This document shows, one piece after another, positions 55,175-62,952 of a DNA stretch of 64,000 bases. Made by a program: the position numbers and the translations under genes. The DNA comes from an uncultured Bacteroidales bacterium (lineage in GTDB: Bacteria > Bacteroidota > Bacteroidia > Bacteroidales > Lentimicrobiaceae): assembly GCA_937894795.1 (NCBI GenBank), contig CALCQV010000039.1:1-64000 (forward strand). The letters run 5' to 3'. The stretch's first letter is position 1. Every line of letters begins with the position of its first letter. Under the pieces are notes generated by a model, which was given only the letters and a program-made list of their open reading frames with translations, had not been told where the DNA came from and did no database searches.

Positions 55175-55597
55175 ATGATTAATTATAAGATCATCGAGTA
55201 TGTTCCGGAGTATTTTGATCGGATTAATCAATTCTGGAATGAAAATGGTTTAGGCGGCAGTCACAGAGGTGATAATGTGAAAATTATCAAGGATACCATA
55301 TCCGCCGGTGGCCATCTTATTATAATGATAGATGAACAGGATGCTATTATTGGCACTTCCTGGCTTACCAATGATAAGAGAAGAACCTATATTCATCATT
55401 TCGGCATAAAAGAAAGTTATCGTAAGCGTGGACTTGGTAGTGAGTTGTTGGAATATTGCCTTAAGTTAGCCTATGCAGATGGCTATCAGGCTAAGCTTGA
55501 GGTACATAAGGATAATGCACCCGCCATTCGTCTCTATGAAAATTATGGCTTTAAATCATTGGGTGATTATGATGTACTCATAAAACGTGATATTTAG
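55175..55597 (+). CDS. GNAT-family N-acetyltransferase
   Basis: The 140-residue protein has motif A with the acetyl-CoA loop R-K-R-G-L-G-S (Q/R-x-x-G-x-G/A) after a H-H-F-G-I-K-E-S-Y strand, and motif B Y-E-N-Y-G-F-K near the end. It transfers acetyl groups to an unknown amine. It follows nusB after 19 bases and may share its transcript. Confidence 0.88.
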   Translation: MINYKIIEYVPEYFDRINQFWNENGLGGSHRGDNVKIIKDTISAGGHLIIMIDEQDAIIGTSWLTNDKRRTYIHHFGIKESYRKRGLGSELLEYCLKLAYADGYQAKLEVHKDNAPAIRLYENYGFKSLGDYDVLIKRDI

Positions 55598-55621
55598 CCT
55601 CAAATGTCATACCGTTTTTAT

Positions 55622-55629
55622 TATCTTTG
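55622..55629 (+). promoter_or_regulatory. -7 box of the DUF1573 gene
   Basis: TATCTTTG matches TAnnTTTG. A transcription start a few bases later would nearly coincide with the ATG at 55642, which favours the later ATG at 55672, where a lipoprotein signal begins. Confidence 0.45.
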
Positions 55630-55671
55630 TATCTTCAATAAATGGCTTACTTTAATCCACTATTTTTAACA

Positions 55672-56151
55672 ATGAAACATCTGCCCAAATATTTAATAGC
55701 TTTATTAATTGCATTTCCCATTATTATATTGTCCTGTAAACAGTCAAGTGATAATCAGAATTTATTGCCATCTGATATTGTGAAGAATCCTAATACGGCT
55801 TCAGGAAATGTTGATACTGATTTACCTTTAATAACTTTTGAAAACGACTTTTACGATTTTGGAAAAATCATTATGGGTGAGAAGGTTTCCTACAATTTCA
55901 AATTTACAAATACAGGTAAAACTGATCTCATAATCTCCCGGGTTACTTCGTCATGTGGTTGTACCATTGGTAATTTCCCTAAACAACCCATAAAACCTGG
56001 TGAATCAAATAAGATTGAAGTTAAATTTGATAGTGAAAACCGACGTGGATTTCAAAATAAAACTGTAAATGTACTGAGCAATGCACAGCCGAGCACAACA
56101 ATGCTTCGTATTAAAGCTCAGGTAGTTCTACCCGAAGAAATTAACCAATAA
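55672..56151 (+). CDS. DUF1573 lipoprotein
   Basis: The start at 55672 gives a lipobox I-L-S-C (cysteine 22) in a 159-residue protein. The DUF1573 part (about 50-150) shows F-D-F-G-K-I-like Y-D-F-G-K-I-I-M-G-E-K-V and then F-K-F-T-N-T-G-K-T-D-L-I-I-S, with SSCGCT and an Ig-like strand pair. It should face the periplasm or the surface. Its function is unknown. yajC follows after 24 bases. Confidence 0.88.
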   Translation: MKHLPKYLIALLIAFPIIILSCKQSSDNQNLLPSDIVKNPNTASGNVDTDLPLITFENDFYDFGKIIMGEKVSYNFKFTNTGKTDLIISRVTSSCGCTIGNFPKQPIKPGESNKIEVKFDSENRRGFQNKTVNVLSNAQPSTTMLRIKAQVVLPEEINQ

Positions 56152-56175
56152 TTATAAATAAATAATAGAATTAAG

Positions 56176-56499
56176 ATGCTGACAAATATTCTTTTAATGG
56201 CACAGCCCCAAGAGGGCGGAAGTGGTTACAGTTCATTGATTTTCCTGGCTCTGATCATGGTTGTTTTTTACTTTTTCTTTATCAGACCACAATCTAAGAA
56301 AGCTAAAGAACTCCGCAAATATCGTGAGTCACTGAAAAAAGGTGATAAAGTGTTGACCATAGGTGGACTTCATGGTAAGATTGTTGAAGTTCAGGAAACA
56401 ACTTTTACTTTAGAAGTTGAAGATGGTTCAAGAATGAGGTTCGAAAAATCAGCTATTGCTTCGAGTGTGGAAGATCAGATTCCTACTCAGGCTCAATAG
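56176..56499 (+). CDS. yajC: preprotein translocase accessory protein YajC
   Basis: The 107-residue protein has one membrane helix (about 19-36, with F-F-I-R-P-Q-x-K-K-x-K-E after it) and the KKGDKVLTIGGLHGKIVEV segment, the YajC family signature. It joins SecDF in the Sec machinery. It lies between the DUF1573 gene and the YbbR-like gene. Confidence 0.94.
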   Translation: MLTNILLMAQPQEGGSGYSSLIFLALIMVVFYFFFIRPQSKKAKELRKYRESLKKGDKVLTIGGLHGKIVEVQETTFTLEVEDGSRMRFEKSAIASSVEDQIPTQAQ

Positions 56500-56530
56500 A
56501 GAACTCAACGTACAAGTGATATCTGAATGA

Positions 56531-57526
56531 ATGAAGAATGCAGGTTTTTCTTTTCGGAGGATTTTAGTCCCCAGCAGCAAGAAATATAGGAATAAGTTAT
56601 CTGTCTTCCTGATCTGCACGGTTATTTCATTCTTTATGTGGGGTCTTATTAAACTCTCGAGGGTTTATGAGACCCCTATTAAATATCATGTTAACTATAC
56701 CAATACGCCTTCTGATAAAATCCTGGTTCACTCTAGAGATACCGTAATTACACTTAACGTCAAAGCACGTGGACTTGAATTATACGGTAAACTGTTTAAT
56801 CCGGAGAAGAACCATATTAAACTGGATTTGTCAGGTATAAAGCTTCGTAATAAAGGTAATGTATTAACCGGTTACCTGAGAACAAGCAAAGCATTGCGGG
56901 AAATTGCCGGTCAACTTCCAAAGGATTTTCTTCTGATAGGTGTGGAGCCTGATACTCTGCATTTAACTTTTGAAAATGAGTTCTTCAAAAAGGTGCCTGT
57001 TGAAGCCGACCTCTCTCTCTCATTTATTGCACAGTATCAACTATATGATTCAATAAAGCTTAGCCATGACTCCGTTTCAGTTTTTGGAATTAAGTCGGTT
57101 ATTGATACCATTTATCAAATTAAAACCGAGCATAAATCATTAAGAAACATGAAGAGCAGCCGTTTAATTGCACTTAATCTCGAGAAGCCTGTAGTAAAGC
57201 CAATGATTTCTCTTTCTGTTGACAGTATTACTGCTGAGATTCAGGTGGAGCGGTTCACTGAAGCGGAAATAGAGGTTCCTATTACTGCTGATGAAAAAGC
57301 AGATCGCCCATTCCGCACTTTCCCTGATAAAATTACTCTTACCTGTCGTGTTGCCATGCGCGAATATGAAAGATTGGACCCCTCTTTATTCACTGTGACC
57401 ATTGATTATAATGAGGCTGCAAAATCAGGTAACAATCTGGCAGATGTTATTGTAGTTCAACAACCTGCTTTTGCTAAAGTCATTGACATCGAACCTGCAA
57501 AGGTTGAATTCCTCTTTTTGAAATAG
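56531..57526 (+). CDS. YbbR-like domain protein (CdaR-related)
   Basis: The 331-residue protein has one N-terminal membrane helix (about 24-44) and repeated YbbR-like domains of about 80 residues (P-V-E-A-D-L-S-L-S-F-I-A-Q-Y; V-P-I-T-A-D-E-K-A-D-R-P). In Firmicutes CdaR with YbbR domains regulates a diadenylate cyclase, but no cyclase gene is here. In Bacteroidota this gene regularly stands between yajC and coaE, as in this window; the role is unknown. Confidence 0.85.
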   Translation: MKNAGFSFRRILVPSSKKYRNKLSVFLICTVISFFMWGLIKLSRVYETPIKYHVNYTNTPSDKILVHSRDTVITLNVKARGLELYGKLFNPEKNHIKLDLSGIKLRNKGNVLTGYLRTSKALREIAGQLPKDFLLIGVEPDTLHLTFENEFFKKVPVEADLSLSFIAQYQLYDSIKLSHDSVSVFGIKSVIDTIYQIKTEHKSLRNMKSSRLIALNLEKPVVKPMISLSVDSITAEIQVERFTEAEIEVPITADEKADRPFRTFPDKITLTCRVAMREYERLDPSLFTVTIDYNEAAKSGNNLADVIVVQQPAFAKVIDIEPAKVEFLFLK

Positions 57527-57660
57527 CAGGTCTTACACGTTTTAAATGTTGAATTGGACTGAAGGATTGTCTTATGTCAATTCAGAATCAGTATACTTTT
57601 ATTTGGGTCACTTAGAACATTTACTCTTCTTCAATTGTCATACTCATAAAGATTTCAATT

Positions 57661-57789
57661 ATGAGAAGATATAAGAAGTTCAATCAGAATTTTAAGCCCA
57701 AACCCGACGATATCTTCAGGGCATTTATCTGGATGTATTTGAGAAAACCCGATATGCTTAGAAAGACAAGAAGGCAAATGACCGGTTAA
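57661..57789 (+). CDS. possible 42-residue basic protein
   Basis: A frame from ATG 57661 to TAA 57789 reads 42 residues rich in Arg, Lys and aromatic residues (for example K-P-D-D-I-F-R-A-F-I-W-M-Y-L-R-K-P). It lies alone in the 362-base gap between the YbbR-like gene and coaE, with no matching TAnnTTTG box. The composition looks protein-like, but length alone does not prove that it is used. I know no family. Confidence 0.35.
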   Translation: MRRYKKFNQNFKPKPDDIFRAFIWMYLRKPDMLRKTRRQMTG

Positions 57790-57888
57790 AGAATTGCCAA
57801 TTGTACTATTGCATCTTTTGTGATTAGTTTGTCTCTTATTGAAATATTGAGACAAAATGACTATTTTTACCGGGATAAAGCTGATTAT

Positions 57889-58509
57889 ATGCTTAAAGTA
57901 GGCTTAACAGGAAGTATAGGTAGCGGTAAATCCACAATTGCCAAAGCATTCACAATTCTGGGTATACCGGTCTATTTTTCTGATATTGAAGCCAAGAAAA
58001 TTCTGGACCAACCTGATATTATTGAAAGTATTGTGGCTAAACTGGGCTCAGACCTGCTTTCTTCCAATGGATTTATTGACAGAAAAAGCCTCGCTTCAAG
58101 AGTTTTTAATGACCACAATGCTCTGCAATGGCTAAATTCATTGATTCATCCACGCGTAAGACGTCATTTTATTGAGTGGGTTGATTCTAATAATCACTTA
58201 CCTTATATTATTCAGGAATCGGCAATAATGCTTGAGACCGGCTTTAGCTCATTTTTCGATAAAATTGTTGTTGTTACCTGCCCCCTCGAAGAGCGAATCA
58301 ATAGGGTATTATATCGTGACAATATGACTCGTGAACAAGTGCTTGAGAGAATGGAAAATCAGTGGCCGGAAGAATTAAAGGTGAAGAAAGCCGACATGAT
58401 TATTAAAAACGATGACAGAAGCCTGGCACTGCCCCAAATTTTAGCATTACATCAGATTTTTCTGGAATTATCCGGGAAAATGAGTGAAATTACCTCTTCA
58501 GAAAATTGA
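57889..58509 (+). CDS. coaE: dephospho-CoA kinase
   Basis: The start at 57889 (ATG) gives M-L-K-V-G-L-T-G-S-I-G-S-G-K-S, with the P-loop at 8-15. The 206 residues also hold Y-F-S-D-I-E-A-K, P-R-V-R (loop) and V-V-V-T-C-P-L-E-E-R-I-N-R, typical of CoaE. The upstream GTG (57820) adds 23 residues of no family content. It phosphorylates dephospho-CoA in the last step of CoA synthesis. Confidence 0.95.
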   Translation: MLKVGLTGSIGSGKSTIAKAFTILGIPVYFSDIEAKKILDQPDIIESIVAKLGSDLLSSNGFIDRKSLASRVFNDHNALQWLNSLIHPRVRRHFIEWVDSNNHLPYIIQESAIMLETGFSSFFDKIVVVTCPLEERINRVLYRDNMTREQVLERMENQWPEELKVKKADMIIKNDDRSLALPQILALHQIFLELSGKMSEITSSEN

Positions 58510-58522
58510 AATATTTAAAAAC

Positions 58523-58547
58523 CTGCATATTTTTGTATGCAGCTTTA
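58523..58547 (+). terminator. weak hairpin terminator after coaE
   Basis: CTGCATA (58523-58529) and TATGCAG (58536-58542) flank a 6-base loop 13 bases after the coaE stop. Only three T residues follow the stem (in CTTTAAG), so it is a weak candidate. Confidence 0.4.
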
Positions 58548-58648
58548 AGTGGAGGCTCATCCTTAAATTAGCGATTGGGAATCTGCAAAATGAAGTGTTT
58601 ATCAGTAACTGATTTATAATTGTAAATCAATCAACAATACATTACCCT

Positions 58649-59185
58649 ATGGATGAAATAATATTGGGAGTTGGATCACGCGTTCAACATCCCCAGTTTG
58701 GAAAAGGAGTGATTATTCAGGTGAGATTGGATTCCTGGGAAATTACCTTTATTGAGAATGGTACCAGAATTATTCAAAGAGATTTTGATGGATTAAAAGT
58801 AATTGAAGCTGTTGAAACTCCTACCGAGATGATGACTTATGAGAAGATGGAGAAAAGTCTTATCAGGTTGCTGCGCCGATTCTCTGATATTCAGGAAACG
58901 GTATCTTTAGGTTCCAGGTGGACAGGGGGGCGCATGGTCCTTTATCCAGGTGATACTTCTTTAAAAGAAAAGGAAATCCCGATAGAAGCTTTCTTTCATA
59001 AAATTGTGATGGTTCGTGATCGCCTAAGGGTGTTGGAGCAAAGGGTTAATGCCAGCACCATGTCAGATGAAGACAAGGTGAATATTCAACAGTATATCAC
59101 CAGGATTTATGGTAGTCTTACTACCTTCAATGTTTTATTTAAAGAGAAATCTGATTATTTCATCGGCGATAAAGGTGATAAATAG
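58649..59185 (+). CDS. hypothetical protein with a UvrD-C/tudor-like N-terminal domain
   Basis: The first 50 residues read G-S-R-V-Q-H-P-Q-F-G-K-G-V-I-I-Q, the beta-barrel pattern found at the C-terminus of UvrD/PcrA and in CarD-like domains that touch RNA polymerase. The remaining 128 residues are helical and charged (Y-E-K-M-E-K-S-L-I-R-L-L-R-R-F-S), with no known domain. The 178-residue protein is cytoplasmic. It might bind RNA polymerase or DNA, but that is inference. It lies 106 bases before the aconitase gene. Confidence 0.7.
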   Translation: MDEIILGVGSRVQHPQFGKGVIIQVRLDSWEITFIENGTRIIQRDFDGLKVIEAVETPTEMMTYEKMEKSLIRLLRRFSDIQETVSLGSRWTGGRMVLYPGDTSLKEKEIPIEAFFHKIVMVRDRLRVLEQRVNASTMSDEDKVNIQQYITRIYGSLTTFNVLFKEKSDYFIGDKGDK

Positions 59186-59291
59186 TGCACTGCAATGTTT
59201 ATTATGTTTTAATCAGAACCTCAATTTGAAAATATACGAACAAAGAGGCTTTTGAAATGTTATTGAGTGGAAATTTTATAACCAAAAGATT

Positions 59292-61583
59292 ATGTTATTT
59301 GATATTGAGTTAATTAAACAAGTCTATAGCCAAATGCCTGAAAAGGTTAGTCAGGCCAGAAAAACGCTGAATCGTCCACTAACCTTGAGTGAAAAGATTC
59401 TATACAGTCATCTCTATAGTGAACAGCCTTTGATGAATTTCAGCAGAGGGAATTCCTATGTGGATTTCGCACCTGATAGAGTTGCAATGCAGGATGCTAC
59501 AGCTCAAATGGCTCTTCTTCAATTCATGAATGCCGGTCGTAATAAAACTGCAGTGCCAACCACGGTACATTGTGATCATCTCATTCAGGCTCAGTTAGGA
59601 GCAGAGGCTGACCTTAACTTTGCATTGGGCCAGAATAAAGAAGTATTTGACTTTCTTCAATCAGTATCAAATAAATATGGAATCGGTTTTTGGAAGCCGG
59701 GTGCCGGTATTATTCATCAGGTAATACTCGAGAATTATGCGTTCCCCGGGGGTATGATGATTGGCACTGATTCACATACCGTTAATGCCGGCGGATTGGG
59801 AATGATTGCAATAGGTGTTGGTGGTGCTGATGCTGTTGATGTTATGGCAGGTATGGCATGGGAGTTGAATATGCCAAAGCTTATAGGTGTGAAACTTACA
59901 GGTAAATTGAATGGATGGACAGCAGCTAAGGATGTGATATTGAAAGTTGCCGGTATACTTACTGTTAAAGGTGGTACCGGTGCTATCATTGAATACTTTG
60001 GTGATGGTGCCGATTCATTATCAGCTACCGGCAAGGGTACTATCTGTAATATGGGAGCTGAAATTGGTGCTACAACCTCTATTTTTGGTTATGACAATAA
60101 AATGAGCCAATACCTCAGAGCAACCGGCAGAGAAGAGGTTGCTGAACTGGCCGACAAGGTGAGTGAACACCTTCGCTCTGACATGGAGGTTTATAATAAC
60201 CCTGAGTTATACTATGACCAGCTTATTGAAATCAATCTTTCAGAGTTAGAACCATACATTAACGGGCCTTATACTCCTGATGCCGCTTTCCCAATCTCTG
60301 AGTTCGTCAAAAACGTTAAAGAAAAAGGTTATCCTGAAAAACTGGAAGTCGGATTAATAGGTTCCTGCACAAACTCATCCTATGAAGATTTGACCAGAGC
60401 AGCCTCCGTAGCACGTCAGGCAAAACAGAAAAATCTGAAAGTGAATTCTGAATTCATTATCACTCCCGGATCTGAACTGATCAGATATACTACGCTTCGC
60501 GACGGCTTACTTGATGACTTTAAGGCAATAGGTGGGGTAATAATGGCCAATGCATGCGGCCCTTGTATCGGACAATGGAATCGACACACTGACGATCCAT
60601 CACGTAAAAATTCAATCCTCACTTCGTTCAATAGAAATTTTGCCAAAAGAAATGATGGAAATCCTAATACGCACAGTTTCGTTGCTTCTCCTGAATTAGT
60701 TACCGCACTTACCATTGCCGGAACACTGACTTTCAATCCATTGACTGATAAGTTGAAAAATGAGAATGGCGAATGGGTGACATTAGATTTGCCGGAAGGC
60801 CTGGAGTTGCCTAAGGCAGGTTTTGAAGTTAAGGATCCGGGTTATCTTGCGCCACTCCCTGAAGGAAATTCGGCACCTATTATTGTTGATGAGAATTCCG
60901 ACAGGCTCCAATTGCTTGAGCCATTCCAGCCATGGAGCGGCGATAATATTCATGGACTGAGGTTATTGATAAAGGCCAAAGGTAAATGTACAACTGACCA
61001 TATTTCAATAAGCAGGTTATTTGAAATATTATCAAGATGTCCTTGGTTACGGTTCAGAGGACATCTTGATAATATTTCAAATAACCTGCTTATTGGTGCT
61101 GTAAATGCTTTTAATGAACAAACCAATCTTGTTAAAAACCATATATCCAATACTTATGATGCGGTACCTTCAGTTGCAAGGGCTTACAAAGCTTCCGGCA
61201 TTGGTTCAATAGTAGTTGGTGATGAAAATTATGGTGAAGGTTCCTCACGTGAACACGCTGCCATGGAACCCCGTTTTCTGGGAGTTAGGGCTGTTTTGGT
61301 CAAATCATTTGCCAGGATTCATGAAACGAATCTTAAAAAGCAGGGAATGCTTGCATTGACATTTTCTGATAAAGATGACTACAATAAAATATTGGAAGAT
61401 GATATTATCTCAATAACCGGCCTTACCGATTTCGTTCCAGGCAAACCTTTACATATTGAGCTTCAGCATAATGATGGTACTCGTGATTCATTTAATGTGA
61501 ATCACTCATACAATGAATCCCAAATTGGATGGTTCAAGGCGGGTAGTGCTCTCAACCTGATCAGGAAGCAAATCGCAGGTTAA
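59292..61583 (+). CDS. aconitate hydratase with an 11-residue foreign insertion at a conserved site
   Basis: The 763-residue enzyme has the [4Fe-4S] cysteines C359, C422 and C425 (GSCTNSS, ACGPCIGQW), the D-H-x-H-substrate loop G-T-D-S-H-T and a normal swivelling C-domain with GDENYGEGSSREHAA. It isomerises citrate to isocitrate. Relatives read TTDHIS followed by about three residues (M-A-G or similar) and P-W-L-R-F-R-G-H. Here those three are replaced by I-S-R-L-F-E-I-L-S-R-C (573-583), encoded by the left half of a perfect inverted repeat (61006-61095). The frame is kept, but the insertion is next to the RGH active-site arginine, so activity may be lost or reduced. It lies upstream of porQ. 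Confidence 0.95.
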   Translation: MLFDIELIKQVYSQMPEKVSQARKTLNRPLTLSEKILYSHLYSEQPLMNFSRGNSYVDFAPDRVAMQDATAQMALLQFMNAGRNKTAVPTTVHCDHLIQAQLGAEADLNFALGQNKEVFDFLQSVSNKYGIGFWKPGAGIIHQVILENYAFPGGMMIGTDSHTVNAGGLGMIAIGVGGADAVDVMAGMAWELNMPKLIGVKLTGKLNGWTAAKDVILKVAGILTVKGGTGAIIEYFGDGADSLSATGKGTICNMGAEIGATTSIFGYDNKMSQYLRATGREEVAELADKVSEHLRSDMEVYNNPELYYDQLIEINLSELEPYINGPYTPDAAFPISEFVKNVKEKGYPEKLEVGLIGSCTNSSYEDLTRAASVARQAKQKNLKVNSEFIITPGSELIRYTTLRDGLLDDFKAIGGVIMANACGPCIGQWNRHTDDPSRKNSILTSFNRNFAKRNDGNPNTHSFVASPELVTALTIAGTLTFNPLTDKLKNENGEWVTLDLPEGLELPKAGFEVKDPGYLAPLPEGNSAPIIVDENSDRLQLLEPFQPWSGDNIHGLRLLIKAKGKCTTDHISISRLFEILSRCPWLRFRGHLDNISNNLLIGAVNAFNEQTNLVKNHISNTYDAVPSVARAYKASGIGSIVVGDENYGEGSSREHAAMEPRFLGVRAVLVKSFARIHETNLKKQGMLALTFSDKDDYNKILEDDIISITGLTDFVPGKPLHIELQHNDGTRDSFNVNHSYNESQIGWFKAGSALNLIRKQIAG
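61006..61095. repeat. perfect 38-bp inverted repeat inside the aconitase gene
   Basis: Bases 61006-61043 are the exact reverse complement of 61058-61095 (38 of 38) with a 14-base loop. The right arm is the normal aconitase coding sequence (R-G-H-L-D-N-I-S-N-N-L-L-I). The left arm is a copy of it in the opposite direction that replaces the expected codons. This is the footprint of a strand-switching replication error, or of a foldback artefact of library preparation. Confidence 0.95.
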
Positions 61584-61686
61584 TTTTCCTTAATTGGAAT
61601 TAATATCTATTTAACTGCAGCCAAACACTGCTGTTACTTGTTGTTTTTGTTGACATCCCTGCAATATAATAATATAACCTCCGTTT

Positions 61687-61720
61687 ATTGAAAAAACTGG
61701 CGGGTGTATTCTTACATTTG
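61687..61720 (+). promoter_or_regulatory. promoter of porQ
   Basis: TACATTTG at 61713-61720 fits the -7 box. TTG at 61688-61690 is a possible -33 element with a 22-base spacer. Because this TTG is the first codon of the longest frame, transcription from here would exclude that start and favour GTG 61748. Confidence 0.5.
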
Positions 61721-61747
61721 CATTGTAAAACTAATAATACCGGCAAC

Positions 61748-62779
61748 GTGAATCATTTCTCCAAAGGATTGTTTCTTTTCTTGTTCTTATTTCAGATCAC
61801 ATTTTCATTTGCTCAAAAAGGAGGCCAGCAGGCTTTCTCATTTCTTAATCTTCCTAATTCGGCCAGGGTTGCCGCTCTTGGATACAACTTCGCTGCAATT
61901 GACGACAATGATCTGTCATTGGGCCTGAACAATCCTTCACTACTTAACAGTGAGATGCACAATGATATATCGTTGAATTTTGTCGATAATTACGCTGATA
62001 TCAGCTATGGTTTTGTTAGCTATTCACGCACTTTTGAAAAGTATGGCAGTTTTGCGGCTACAGTTCAATATATTGACTATGGCAAGTTTGTTCGTACGGA
62101 TGAAACAGGACAAACCAATGGTGAATTTACCAGTAATGAATTTGCTCCTGTGATAGGCTGGGGCAGAAGGCTTGATTCCTCTTTCAGCATAGGGGCTAAC
62201 CTCAAAGCTGTCTATTCAAACTTTGAAACATTCTCCTCATTTGGACTGGCTGTTGATGTTGCCGGATCCTATCATGTTGATCATAAAGGATTAGTTATGT
62301 CATTATTGGCACGTAATATTGGCACTCAGTTAACAGAATTTACTCCGGGCAACAAAGAGCCCCTTCCGTTTGAAATTCAATATGGCCTGTCAAAGAAACT
62401 TCAGCATCTTCCTTTTAGATACTCCATATTGTTGACTAATCTCCAAAAATGGGATCTTACGTATGTTGATCCTGCTGATGATAATATCGACCCATTTACC
62501 GGAGAACTGAAAAAGAAATCAGAAGCTGCTGAATTTGCTGATAAGGCAATGCGGCATGTGGTTATTGGTGGAGAGTTTATTCCAACTCGCAATTTTAGCA
62601 TCAGATTTGGATATAACTACCAACGGCGACAAGAGATGAAACTGGAAAGTAAACGTTCTACAGTGGGCTTTTCATGGGGGTTCGGCTTCAGAGTTTCAAA
62701 ATTTAATCTGAATTACGCCCGCTCAGCTTACCATATCTCCGGTTCTCCTAATGTTTTCAGTCTCGGTATCAGTCTTTAA
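61748..62779 (+). CDS. porQ: type IX secretion system protein PorQ
   Basis: I place the start at GTG 61748, since it opens a signal peptide (V/M-N-H-F-S-K-G-L-F-L-F-L-F-L-F-Q-I-T) and lies downstream of the promoter. The longer frame begins with TTG at 61688. The 343-residue barrel opens with GGQQAFSFLNLPNSARVAALG, the PorQ signature, and repeats FadL-like strands. PorQ belongs to the attachment complex (PorQ, PorU, PorV, PorZ) that cleaves and anchors T9SS cargo such as the two proteins at 21-25 kb. Confidence 0.92.
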   Translation: MNHFSKGLFLFLFLFQITFSFAQKGGQQAFSFLNLPNSARVAALGYNFAAIDDNDLSLGLNNPSLLNSEMHNDISLNFVDNYADISYGFVSYSRTFEKYGSFAATVQYIDYGKFVRTDETGQTNGEFTSNEFAPVIGWGRRLDSSFSIGANLKAVYSNFETFSSFGLAVDVAGSYHVDHKGLVMSLLARNIGTQLTEFTPGNKEPLPFEIQYGLSKKLQHLPFRYSILLTNLQKWDLTYVDPADDNIDPFTGELKKKSEAAEFADKAMRHVVIGGEFIPTRNFSIRFGYNYQRRQEMKLESKRSTVGFSWGFGFRVSKFNLNYARSAYHISGSPNVFSLGISL

Positions 62780-62928
62780 GTATTGTGATGCAAGTGATGC
62801 CTGATCGGGTGTCCTGATCTATTATTCCATTTAGTTTTGATTGCCGGTCGCTTTTTCGATTGACTGCCTCAAGTGATGTATTTATCACATAAGAAACAAG
62901 TGCAGACTATCCTACCGGTTCTTTTTTG

Positions 62929-62936
62929 TATTTTTG
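62929..62936 (+). promoter_or_regulatory. -7 box of ispH
   Basis: TATTTTTG matches TAnnTTTG and overlaps the TTG at 62926 that opens the longest frame. The later ATG at 62953 is therefore the likely start, with a leader of about 10-15 bases. Confidence 0.5.
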
Positions 62937-62952
62937 TACAAATGCACTTACC

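Noticed and set aside
60950..61150. Minus-strand frame inside aconitase that also reads ISRLFEILSRCP and GHLDNISNN
   Set aside because: It is the mirror image of the inverted repeat, which encodes the same words on both strands; it is not a gene.
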